From the NCBI GenBank assembly GCA_017962375.1, contig JAGCVJ010000011.1, positions 289,793 to 353,792 of the forward strand: DNA of 64,000 nt. The letters run 5' to 3'. The stretch comes from Bacteroidales bacterium (lineage in GTDB: Bacteria > Bacteroidota > Bacteroidia > Bacteroidales > UBA932). The position numbers were made by a program, and so were the translations under genes. The notes beneath the pieces are model-generated. The model was not told the DNA's origin, made no database searches, and was given only the letters and a program-made list of their open reading frames with translations. Of this stretch, positions 6,884 to 14,266 are shown piece after piece (position 1 is the stretch's first letter; every line of letters begins with the position of its first letter).

Positions 6884-8041
6884 TTATTTAATGCTCGGTA
6901 TTAGATTAACTGCCTTTCTCTTTGTCTCTGCCACTACCTTAGCGTAGATTTGAGTAGTGTTAATATTCTTGTGGCCTAAGAGTTCCTTTATTGTATATAC
7001 ATCTGCCCCGTAGGATAGGGCAAGAGTTGCAAATGTATGTCTTGCAGTATGGAAAGATATATGTTTCTCAAGTCCGGCTCTTTTACTCCAGTCTTGCAGA
7101 ATATCCCATACAATATCCACCCTTGCAAGATTGAATACAAGGCCGTTTTCAGGGGCTTTCTTTGGCTTGGTGGGTAGATACTCCAACGCAAAGACGGATA
7201 GCGGAACAAAGGCCGTTTCTTTGGTTTTCTGCATTGTTTTAACAACCTCCTTGCTCCCGTCCGGTAGCGTCTTTATGTCCTCCCACTTAAGCGTAACTAT
7301 ATCGGAATACCTCAGCCCCGTATAGCAAGAGAACAAAAAGGCGTTTTGTGTTTCCTTGTAGCGTTTTGTAGTGCCTCCGTATATTCTCGCTTTTGTATGT
7401 TGTAAGGTCTTTAATTCCTCAATAGTAAGGAATACTCTTTTGCTCTGTTCCTGTTTCGGGCGTTGTTTAGCGTCAAGCCTCCGGCTTGGGTTGTCCTTTA
7501 TATATCCCTCTTTTACGGCTCGGTTTAAGGCAATAGCCACAACATCGTAATACAGGCTTTGACTATTGGCTGAAAGGGGCTTGCCGTATTTGTTCAAAGC
7601 CGTTTTAAGGTGTTCTATATATCCCTCTAAATATGCCTTGTCTATCTTGTTTAGCGGTCTGTCTCCGTAGGTCTTTACTTGTTTGATAGTGTTTCTTATT
7701 GAGGACTGGTAAGCCGTACTGCCTTGTTTTTGAAAACGCTCTCTTTCCTGTTGCAGCCAGTCGCTGAGGTATATTTTGCCCCTGCCTATTGGTCTAAAGC
7801 CCGTAGTTCCATTTTGTAGTTCGGTTATCCGTTGGGCTTTGACTGCTTGGGCAAGTCTTAGGGTTTCCTTGTTCCTGCCCTTGTCTGTGCTTTCGTGTTC
7901 GGGTATAAGATAAAGTTTAAGATACTCCCTTACACGCTTTCCGTTTAGGTTGTAGTCTAAATAAAGTGAAATATTCCCGTCTTTGATTTTCTGTTGTCTC
8001 AGTTTAACGGGTTCTTTGGCCTTGTAGATTCGCTTTGCCAT
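6884..8041 (-). CDS. Tyrosine recombinase (phage-type integrase)
   Basis: The 385-residue integrase catalyses insertion and excision of the element. An N-terminal arm-binding/SAM-like region (DYNLNGKRVREYLKLYL, then NTIKQVKTYGDRPLNKID) precedes the catalytic domain. Catalytic residues visible are Arg in CYTGLRYSDIVTLKW, His-x-x-Arg in FHTARHTFATLAL, His in LLGHKNINTTQIY, and the Tyr of that last motif. This is the common Bacteroidota transposon-type integrase architecture. The gene is next to the right attachment site. An inverted ACTGACAAA copy lies just upstream of its ATG (8052-8060), so integrase binding might repress its own promoter. Confidence 0.95.
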   Translation of the reverse strand: MAKRIYKAKEPVKLRQQKIKDGNISLYLDYNLNGKRVREYLKLYLIPEHESTDKGRNKETLRLAQAVKAQRITELQNGTTGFRPIGRGKIYLSDWLQQERERFQKQGSTAYQSSIRNTIKQVKTYGDRPLNKIDKAYLEGYIEHLKTALNKYGKPLSANSQSLYYDVVAIALNRAVKEGYIKDNPSRRLDAKQRPKQEQSKRVFLTIEELKTLQHTKARIYGGTTKRYKETQNAFLFSCYTGLRYSDIVTLKWEDIKTLPDGSKEVVKTMQKTKETAFVPLSVFALEYLPTKPKKAPENGLVFNLARVDIVWDILQDWSKRAGLEKHISFHTARHTFATLALSYGADVYTIKELLGHKNINTTQIYAKVVAETKRKAVNLIPSIK

Positions 8042-8051
8042 AGTCTTTTTA

Positions 8052-8111
8052 TTTGTCAGTTAGCACCGACAAATATACAACTTTAATGCAAACTGACAAA
8101 ATACTGACAAA
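8052..8111. repeat. Three ACTGACAAA motifs, right end
   Basis: Exact copies of ACTGACAAA lie at 8092-8100 and 8103-8111 (plus orientation, 11-bp spacing) and at 8052-8060 (reverse orientation). A related CCGACAAA lies at 8066-8073. The pair mirrors the left-end pair. They sit between the integrase start and the crossover site, where arm-type integrase sites and the int promoter would be expected. Confidence 0.6.
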
Positions 8112-8178
8112 ATATTGTCCGTTATTTATCCGTCAAAAAGAAAACAACCTCAGCAAAGGTCAGAATAAGTAAAACAAG

Positions 8179-8203
8179 AAAGCCCCTCAAATAGAGGGGC
8201 TTT
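8179..8203 (-). terminator. Element-borne terminator now ending the nqr operon
   Basis: Perfect 10-bp arms AAAGCCCCTC / GAGGGGCTTT with loop AAATA are followed on the minus strand by CTTGTTTTACTT. It lies about 48 bp after the present nqrF stop and inside the element. It therefore replaces the original terminator stranded at 3435-3460. The symmetrical stem could also stop transcription on the plus strand. Confidence 0.7.
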
Positions 8204-8251
8204 CCTTAACTATTAGTTGGAGTTTGTTTTCTCTTGTTTTACCCTGAGAAA

Positions 8252-9493
8252 CTATGCTCCAAAGTTGTCGTACATGATGTTGTCCGGCTGAACGCCCAGG
8301 TTGTCCAGCATGTTGACAGCAGCGCTGGTCATCATAGGAGGGCCGCAGAGGTAGTATTCGATGTCCTCAGGAGCAGGATGGTTCTTCAGGTAGTTGTCAA
8401 ACAGAACCTGGTGGATGAAGCCGGTAGGGCCTGTCCAGTTGTCCTCAGGCAGAGCGTCTGAAAGGGCCACGTTGTAGGAGAAGTTCGGGTTCTCCCTTGC
8501 AATCTCTGCAAAGTCTTCGTCGTAGAACATCTCTCTGCGTGAGCGGGCACCGTACCAGAAGCTGACCTTTCTCTTGGTGTGCAAGGTCTTGAACAGGTGG
8601 AAGATGTGGCTTCTCATAGGGGCCATTCCGGCACCACCGCCGATAAATACGATCTCGTTGTCGGTATCCTTGATGAAGAATTCTCCGTAAGGGCCGCTGA
8701 TGGTGATCTTGTCTCCTGGCTTGAGGGAGTAGATGTAAGAAGAGCAGATGCCCGGATTTACCGGAACCCACTGCTTCTTTGCCCTGTCGAACGGAGGAGT
8801 TGCAATACGCACGTTCAGCATGATGATGTTGCCCTCTGCAGGGTGGTTGGCCATTGAGTAGGCTCTGAAGGTTGGGGTAGGGTTGACCATCTTCAGGCCG
8901 AAGATTCCCATCTTCTCCCAGTCTCCGCGATACTCAGGCTCAACCTCTATGTTCTTGTAGTCCACCTCGCAGGCAGGAACGTCTATCTGGATGTAGCCGC
9001 CGCTGCGGAAGTTTACGTTCTCGCCCTCAGGCAGCTTGACAACAAACTCCTTGATGAATGTGGCCACGTTGTGGTTGCTTACCACTGTGCACTCCCACTT
9101 CTTCACTCCGAGAACTTCCGGAGGAAGCAGAATGCCCAGGTTCTCCTTTACCTTCACCTGGCAGCCGAGCCTCCAGTTGGAGAGCTGCTCCTTGCGGGAA
9201 AAGAAGCCCACCTCGGTAGGGAGGATGGTTCCGCCTCCGGTAACTACCTGGCACTTGCACATGCCGCAGTTGCCTTTTCCGCCGCAGGCAGAAGGCAGGA
9301 ATATCTTGTTGTCGGCCAGGGTGGAAAGCAGAGTTCCGCCGGTTGCCACCTCAAGCTGTTTTTCGCCGTTGTTGATGTCAATGGTGACATTTCCTGAAGG
9401 AAGGAGCTTGGCCTTTGCAAAAAGCAGAAGGGCTACAAGCAGAAGGGTGATGATCAGGAATACGATTATTGAAGTCAAAATTACTGTACTCAT
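8252..9493 (-). CDS. nqrF: Na+-translocating NADH:quinone reductase subunit F
   Basis: The 413-residue electron-entry subunit oxidises NADH and passes electrons through FAD and a 2Fe-2S cluster. It has one N-terminal membrane helix ([21 protein letters not shown]). The ferredoxin-type cysteines are in [16 protein letters not shown] with a further Cys in WRLGCQV. The FAD-site motif is [10 protein letters not shown] and the nucleotide-site motifs are [13 protein letters not shown] and YYLCGPPMM. It is the last gene of nqrABCDEF. Its last few codons (from about 8261 down to the stop at 8252-8254) were supplied by the integrated element, leaving the protein sequence MYDNFGA unchanged. Confidence 0.97.
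   Translation of the reverse strand: MSTVILTSIIVFLIITLLLVALLLFAKAKLLPSGNVTIDINNGEKQLEVATGGTLLSTLADNKIFLPSACGGKGNCGMCKCQVVTGGGTILPTEVGFFSRKEQLSNWRLGCQVKVKENLGILLPPEVLGVKKWECTVVSNHNVATFIKEFVVKLPEGENVNFRSGGYIQIDVPACEVDYKNIEVEPEYRGDWEKMGIFGLKMVNPTPTFRAYSMANHPAEGNIIMLNVRIATPPFDRAKKQWVPVNPGICSSYIYSLKPGDKITISGPYGEFFIKDTDNEIVFIGGGAGMAPMRSHIFHLFKTLHTKRKVSFWYGARSRREMFYDEDFAEIARENPNFSYNVALSDALPEDNWTGPTGFIHQVLFDNYLKNHPAPEDIEYYLCGPPMMTSAAVNMLDNLGVQPDNIMYDNFGA
8262..8275. repeat. Right attachment core (14-bp direct repeat)
   Basis: The sequence aagttgtcgtacat is identical to 3493-3506 and encodes MYDNF(partial) of NqrF. Chromosomal nqrF lies to its right and element sequence to its left. Crossover must have occurred within or very near this 14-bp identity. 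Confidence 0.82.
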
Positions 9494-9504
9494 ACTCTCT
9501 CCTC

Positions 9505-10119
9505 CTAGATGTTAATGCCCATAAAGCCCATGAAGGCGATAGCCATAAGGCCGGCGATTATGAATGTAATGCCCAGTCCCTGAAGAGGTTTAGGCACTTT
9601 TGAATAAGCTATCTTCTCTCTGATTGCCGCAATGGAGACTATGGCAAGGAACCAGCCTACGCCGCTTCCCAGTCCGTAGCAAGTTGCAATACCCAGGCTC
9701 GGGAAAGCTCTCTGCTGCATGAACAGCGAGGCGCCCAGGATGGCGCAGTTCACTGCAATCAGCGGAAGGAAGATTCCGAGCGAGGAGTACAGAGAAGGAG
9801 AATATTTCTCAACCACCATCTCCACCAGCTGAACGAACGATGCGATAACGGCTATGAAAATGATGAAGCTGAGGAAGCTCAGGTCTACGTTTGCCAGGTC
9901 AGGAGATATCCACTTGAGGGCTCCCGGGCTCAGCAAGTATTTGTTCAGCAGATAGTTGATAGGAAGGGTTATGCCCAGCACGAATATTACGGCAATACCC
10001 AGTCCTATGGCTGTCTTCACGTTCTTTGACACTGCCAGGAAAGAACACATTCCCAGGAAGTAGGCAAAGATCATGTTGTCTACGAAGATGCTCTTTACGA
10101 AAATGTTCAATGCTTCCAT
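9505..10119 (-). CDS. nqrE: Na+-translocating NADH:quinone reductase subunit E
   Basis: The 204-residue integral membrane subunit has six predicted hydrophobic segments, for example [15 protein letters not shown] and [19 protein letters not shown]. It pairs with NqrD to hold an iron centre through conserved cysteines in the membrane. Candidates are Cys in GMCSFLAVS and in [11 protein letters not shown]. It carries the family motifs [19 protein letters not shown] and [13 protein letters not shown]. The gene is 11 bp before nqrF and 12 bp after nqrD in the same operon. Confidence 0.96.
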   Translation of the reverse strand: MEALNIFVKSIFVDNMIFAYFLGMCSFLAVSKNVKTAIGLGIAVIFVLGITLPINYLLNKYLLSPGALKWISPDLANVDLSFLSFIIFIAVIASFVQLVEMVVEKYSPSLYSSLGIFLPLIAVNCAILGASLFMQQRAFPSLGIATCYGLGSGVGWFLAIVSIAAIREKIAYSKVPKPLQGLGITFIIAGLMAIAFMGFMGINI

Positions 10120-10131
10120 AGTGGTATGTGT

Positions 10132-10749
10132 TTATTTCTTGTCGTCATCTTTCTGATAGCTTCTCTGAATCCAGATAAGGCATCCGATAAGTATCAAAGC
10201 CATAGGCGGCATTATGAACAGTCCGTTGTTCATGTAGCCGGCCTCGTACCAGCTCTGCGGAATAATCTGCGCACCGAAGATGGTGCCGCTTCCGATGAGC
10301 TCTCTGAAGAACGCCACTATCACCAGTATCAGGCCGTAGCCCAGTCCGTTTGCCAGACCGTCAACCAGAGAAGGCAGAGGTTTCTCGGTGAGTCCGAAGG
10401 CCTCGATTCTTCCCATGATGATACAGTTGGTGATAATCAGGCCCACGTAAACCGAGAGCTGCTTGCTCACGTCGTAAACGTAGGCTTTCAGAAATTCTGA
10501 AATCAGAATCACGAACATGGCAACCACAACAAGCTGCACGATGATTCTGATACGGTTAGGAATAGTCTTTCTTATCAGCGAGATAAGGAAGCTCGAAAGT
10601 CCTGTCACAAGGGTAACGGAAATTCCCATCACGATTGCGGGTTCCAGCTTGACAGTTACCGCAAGGGCAGAACAGATACCAAGCACCAGCACCGTGATTG
10701 GGTTGGCCTTGATTATTGGTGTCGTGAATATTTTCTTGTCCATTGCCAT
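10132..10749 (-). CDS. nqrD: Na+-translocating NADH:quinone reductase subunit D
   Basis: The 205-residue membrane protein is homologous to NqrE and RnfE. Hydrophobic segments include ITVLVLGICSALAV (with a conserved Cys) and LSVYVGLIITNCIIMGR (second conserved Cys), then LANGLGYGLILVIVAFFREL. With NqrE it forms the membrane iron site between the NqrF cluster and the NqrC flavin. It starts 2 bp after the nqrC stop. The N-terminus MAMDKKIFTTPIIKANPI matches family starts. Confidence 0.96.
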   Translation of the reverse strand: MAMDKKIFTTPIIKANPITVLVLGICSALAVTVKLEPAIVMGISVTLVTGLSSFLISLIRKTIPNRIRIIVQLVVVAMFVILISEFLKAYVYDVSKQLSVYVGLIITNCIIMGRIEAFGLTEKPLPSLVDGLANGLGYGLILVIVAFFRELIGSGTIFGAQIIPQSWYEAGYMNNGLFIMPPMALILIGCLIWIQRSYQKDDDKK

Positions 10750-10751
10750 AA

Positions 10752-11582
10752 CTATTCGGTTTTAGGATTTTCCTCAGCGACCGGTTCAGGAGCGGCTCCT
10801 GAAACAATCTTCTGAAGGTAAGGCTTGTAGTAATTCATCCAGTTGGAGATCATTGTCTGTACCGCCTTGGAAGTGATGGTGGCTCCGCTGATGGCGTTGA
10901 TTTCGTTGGCCTTGGCGTTGGCGTTGCCGCCTTTGACAACGGTGATAGGAATAATCTCTCCGTTTTCGAGGATTACCTTGTCGGTAAACTGGGAGCGGAA
11001 CTTGCCGGTGACAATCTCTCCTCCCAGGCCAGGAGTCTCGCTGGAGTGGTCGAACAGGGCTCCGGCAATCTTGCCGTCTTCCTTAACTGCAATGTATGTC
11101 CAGATAGGGCCCCAGAGGCCTGAACCGTAGCCGGAAAGAATGTAGTTCTTGCTTCCGTCCGGATTGTTGCAGATGAACACAGGGAGCTTCAGGTCTTTTG
11201 CAAGAGCCTCTTTGGCAGCCTGGTCCTGGGTGCCGTCTATTTTTCTCATTATGTCGTACTGGTCCGCGGCAGCAACCCTGAAGGCGTCGCAGTCTCCGAT
11301 TTTATCGGTGAAGCTTTCCACAATTTCTCCTTCATTGTTAACTATCTGGGCCTCGGCGATGTACTTGTCAAACTCGTCCTGCACGTATTTGTTCCTGTCG
11401 GATACGGTCTTGGCATCGGCAGCCAGGCCGGCGCAGTTGAGAATGTTCATCTGCTTCTCAACCTTGATGTTGGTCTGCTGGCGATTCTTAAGACCCATTG
11501 AAACAACAGCCAGGATAGTAGCCACGATGGCCACCAGGGCAATCGTGTAAAAAACTGTGTATGTATTTTTGTTAGTATCCAT
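10752..11582 (-). CDS. nqrC: Na+-translocating NADH:quinone reductase subunit C
   Basis: The 276-residue periplasm-facing flavoprotein is anchored by an N-terminal helix (YTVFYTIALVAIVATILAVVSM). The FMN attachment motif SGATITSKAV carries the threonine to which FMN is covalently bound. I set the start at MDTNKNTYTVF (11582) because it gives the usual N-terminus and lies 11 bp after nqrB. The open frame extends further upstream into nqrB but that part is not NqrC-like. The C-terminus is extended with a PEPVAEENPKTE tail. Confidence 0.95.
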   Translation of the reverse strand: MDTNKNTYTVFYTIALVAIVATILAVVSMGLKNRQQTNIKVEKQMNILNCAGLAADAKTVSDRNKYVQDEFDKYIAEAQIVNNEGEIVESFTDKIGDCDAFRVAAADQYDIMRKIDGTQDQAAKEALAKDLKLPVFICNNPDGSKNYILSGYGSGLWGPIWTYIAVKEDGKIAGALFDHSSETPGLGGEIVTGKFRSQFTDKVILENGEIIPITVVKGGNANAKANEINAISGATITSKAVQTMISNWMNYYKPYLQKIVSGAAPEPVAEENPKTE

Positions 11583-11593
11583 ATCGCTATTGT

Positions 11594-12754
11594 TTATTTG
11601 GCTACAGCTCTCTTTTCTCTCCTGCGGATGTTCTTTCTGACAACGCACCAGTCAATCAGCGGCGCCATTGTATTCATCAGCAGGATAGCGAGCATCATGC
11701 CCTCTCTGTATCCAGGGTTGAACAATCTTAATATCACGCACATGGCTCCGATCAAGAAGCCGTAAATCCACTTGCCGGTCTCGGTCTGGGCTGAAGAAAC
11801 AGGGTCTGTAGCCATGAACACGGCACCGAACGCGAATCCGCCCATCACCAGATGGTTGACTGCAGGGTAGGCTGCAAAGGTGCCAGGCTCAGCCAGGCCG
11901 TTTGCCAAGAATCCTACTGCCAGAGCTCCGGCAACGCAGGAAACCATAACCTTCCAGCTTGCAACGCCGGTCCATATAAGAAGGATGGCGCCCAGAAGGA
12001 TGGCAATTGTTGAAGTTTCGCCCACTGAACCAGGAATGTTTCCTATGAACATCTGCAGGAAGTCAGGCGCTCCGGAAACGCCGTCTGCAACCTGTGCCAG
12101 AGGAGTGGCTCCGGAGAATCCGTCAATTATCTGGTCTGCATGCTTGCCCAGTCCGCCAACCCATACGGAATCGCCCGTTATGGTTGAAGGATAGGCGAAG
12201 AACACGAAGGCTCTTGCCAGAAGGGCAGGGTTCCAGATGTTCATTCCGGTTCCGCCGAAGATTTCCTTTCCGAAGATTACGGCAAATGCAACTGCAAGAG
12301 CCAGAACCCACAGAGGAACGTCTATTGGCATGATCAGCGGGATGATGAATCCCGTTACCAGATATCCCTCGTTTACCTCGTGGCCCCTTACCTGGGCAAA
12401 GGCGAACTCAATTCCAAGTCCAACAATGTAGGAAACCAGGATGAGAGGAAGTATGCGGTAGAAACCGTACCATACTTTCATCCAGAATCCCCACTGAAGG
12501 CCGAATGCCATAGAGTGCTGGTCTCCCGTGTTCCACATTCCGAAGCAGAATGCAGGCATCAGGGCCATCACAACTACAATCATCACTCTCTTGATGTCCA
12601 CGGCGTCCTTGATGTGAACCCTTCCTGAAGTTGTGGTTGCAGGAACGGCGGCAAAGGTCTCGAACGCGTCAAAGGTAGAGTGGAGCCAGCCGAGCTTTCC
12701 TCCCTTGGAGAATGTCGGCTTCATCTTGTCTATCGTCTTTAATATCCAATTCAT
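11594..12754 (-). CDS. nqrB: Na+-translocating NADH:quinone reductase subunit B
   Basis: This 386-residue multi-spanning subunit is the main sodium channel and quinone-site component. It starts with the family N-terminus MNWILKTIDKMKPTFSKGGK. Its FMN is attached at the threonine of DGFSGATPLAQV (about residue 210-220). Family stretches KEIFGGTGMNIWNPALLARAF and MATDPVSSAQTETGKWIYGF are present. Eight or more hydrophobic helices are visible. It is 4 bp after nqrA and 11 bp before nqrC. Confidence 0.97.
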   Translation of the reverse strand: MNWILKTIDKMKPTFSKGGKLGWLHSTFDAFETFAAVPATTTSGRVHIKDAVDIKRVMIVVVMALMPAFCFGMWNTGDQHSMAFGLQWGFWMKVWYGFYRILPLILVSYIVGLGIEFAFAQVRGHEVNEGYLVTGFIIPLIMPIDVPLWVLALAVAFAVIFGKEIFGGTGMNIWNPALLARAFVFFAYPSTITGDSVWVGGLGKHADQIIDGFSGATPLAQVADGVSGAPDFLQMFIGNIPGSVGETSTIAILLGAILLIWTGVASWKVMVSCVAGALAVGFLANGLAEPGTFAAYPAVNHLVMGGFAFGAVFMATDPVSSAQTETGKWIYGFLIGAMCVILRLFNPGYREGMMLAILLMNTMAPLIDWCVVRKNIRRREKRAVAK

Positions 12755-12758
12755 AACC

Positions 12759-14138
12759 TTATGCCATTTCTTTGAGCATCAAGTCAATGCCCTGGTCTAT
12801 AATCTTCTGTATCTCGATCTTTGAAGGATCTACATACTCGCACAGGGCAAAGTCTTCGCCGATTACTTCATAAATGCCGAACTGTTCCATCTTCTCGATA
12901 TCCTCAGCCAGTATGGCCTTCAGCAGATAAACAGGATAGATGTCCATCGGAAGCACCTTGCCATAGACATCGGAGACGATGAAAGCTCTCTCTCCGCCGT
13001 TGACGTTGGTGTCCGCGCTGTACTGTTTCTTAGGGCAGAGCCAGGAGAAATAGCTCTTGCTCATGGAGAATTTCTTCATCCTGAAAGGCTTGGCCCATCC
13101 GAAGATTTCCCTGTAATTGCCTTCTGCGAGGAAGGTTACGCTGTCGTCGTAGAAGCCCAGGCTTCCGTTTTCTCCCACGTTCTCGCCGTTGAGAGGGTTG
13201 CCGCTTACATATCTTACACCGGTTGGCTGGCCGTAGAGCTCTTCAGTGTCAACCGCTCCGGCTATTGCCTTCAGGTCTTTTACTGCCGTTCCCGGAACGC
13301 ATTTTACATATCCCGGGTTTACGGCTCTAGGGCCTGTGACTGCAACAAGTCTGGTAACATCGTAGATGCCCTTGGACAGCAGCTTGCCCATGGCGGCAAG
13401 AATGTGCGGCTGAACCGTCCAGACAATTTCTCCCTTGCCGATAGGGCAGAGGTGATTGATCTGGACTCCCGGGTTTCCTGCAGGATGCGGCCCCTTGAAC
13501 ATTGTCTTCTCCACGTTTCTGAGGAGGTTCAGCGGGGAACCGTTTCCATTTTCGGCGTTCAGGTTGACGTAAACCTTTCCGCTGGTGAATTTTGCAAGCG
13601 CGTCAACTGCAATCTGGATGGCGTCGGCCTCGTTCTTCATTGTGAAGTTGACGTCAGCGGCCAGAGGAGCCGAGTTGAATGCAGAGATCACGATTGCCTT
13701 AGGCGTGTCTTCAGGATTGGCTATAATCCCGTACGGGCGCTGGATGATTCCGGCCCATAATCCGCTCTCGAGCAGAACTTTCTGAATCTCCTGCCGGCTG
13801 GCCTTGGAAACGCTCAGCGGTTCAAACTGAACATACTGGGTTTCCTTGTCCGCGGCAATCTCCACGGCCAGAAGCTTCCTCTTTTCGCCTCTGACAATGG
13901 CTTTTACCTTGCCGCTAACCGGGGAGGAGAATCCTATCTGCGGCCTTTTCTTGTCCTGGAACAGGAACTGGCCCGCCTTTACGGCGTCGCCCTCTGCTAC
14001 AAGAAGCTTAGGAACCATATTCCTGAAGTCAGAAGGCTTTACAGATACAACTTCCGGCACGAGAGTCTGCAAGACTTTCTTCTGGGCCTCTCCTTTGAGG
14101 TGGAGGTCCAAACCTTTGTGAAGTCTTATAGTCTCCAT
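12759..14138 (-). CDS. nqrA: Na+-translocating NADH:quinone reductase subunit A
   Basis: The 459-residue soluble subunit contributes to the quinone site of the complex on the cytoplasmic side. The N-terminus IRLHKGLDLHLKG is the family signature. PKLLVAEGDAVKAGQFLFQDK resembles a biotinyl-lipoyl-like barrel. Later come GPHPAGNPGVQINHL and CPKKQYSADTNVNGGERAF. It is the first gene of nqrABCDEF, which together couple NADH oxidation to Na+ export and supply the sodium gradient. The promoter region upstream is shared divergently with the helicase gene. Confidence 0.97.
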   Translation of the reverse strand: METIRLHKGLDLHLKGEAQKKVLQTLVPEVVSVKPSDFRNMVPKLLVAEGDAVKAGQFLFQDKKRPQIGFSSPVSGKVKAIVRGEKRKLLAVEIAADKETQYVQFEPLSVSKASRQEIQKVLLESGLWAGIIQRPYGIIANPEDTPKAIVISAFNSAPLAADVNFTMKNEADAIQIAVDALAKFTSGKVYVNLNAENGNGSPLNLLRNVEKTMFKGPHPAGNPGVQINHLCPIGKGEIVWTVQPHILAAMGKLLSKGIYDVTRLVAVTGPRAVNPGYVKCVPGTAVKDLKAIAGAVDTEELYGQPTGVRYVSGNPLNGENVGENGSLGFYDDSVTFLAEGNYREIFGWAKPFRMKKFSMSKSYFSWLCPKKQYSADTNVNGGERAFIVSDVYGKVLPMDIYPVYLLKAILAEDIEKMEQFGIYEVIGEDFALCEYVDPSKIEIQKIIDQGIDLMLKEMA

Positions 14139-14193
14139 ATCTGTCAGTGATTATTATTTTTAATTGTTGATGTCAATAAAATACAATAACAAG

Positions 14194-14201
14194 CAAATAT
14201 A
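14194..14201 (-). promoter_or_regulatory. Candidate -7 box of the nqr operon
   Basis: TATATTTG on the minus strand matches the TAnnTTTG consensus and lies about 55 bp upstream of the nqrA ATG. I see no convincing -33 TTTG at the right spacing. Leader sequence between the box and nqrA is AT-rich. Confidence 0.5.
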
Positions 14202-14266
14202 CTCAAAAAAAGGCATATAACCACCTCTTTTTCATCGCGACAAAATTTCTATATTTACATCTTGTT

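Larger units (their letters stand above)
3493..8275 (-). mobile_element. 4.77-kb integrative element in the 3' end of nqrF
   Basis: The unit is bounded by a 14-bp direct repeat (3493-3506 and 8262-8275). The repeat lies in the last codons of nqrF and its stranded copy. All six genes are on the minus strand: integrase, a 237-residue unknown, a hairpin terminator, an HTH protein, a 187-residue unknown, a filamentous-phage-type replication initiator and a 112-residue unknown. The region is visibly more AT-rich than its flanks. The integrase lies next to the right attachment site, as expected for site-specific elements. No capsid, relaxase, coupling protein or Zot-like ATPase is present. A cryptic rolling-circle element or phage satellite fits best. 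An ICE or complete prophage does not fit. Confidence 0.87.

Noticed and set aside
3493-8275. A complete prophage (Microviridae or inovirus) or an ICE in nqrF
   Set aside because: No major capsid, pilot, Zot-like ATPase, relaxase or coupling protein is found among the six genes. The unit is too small for an ICE.
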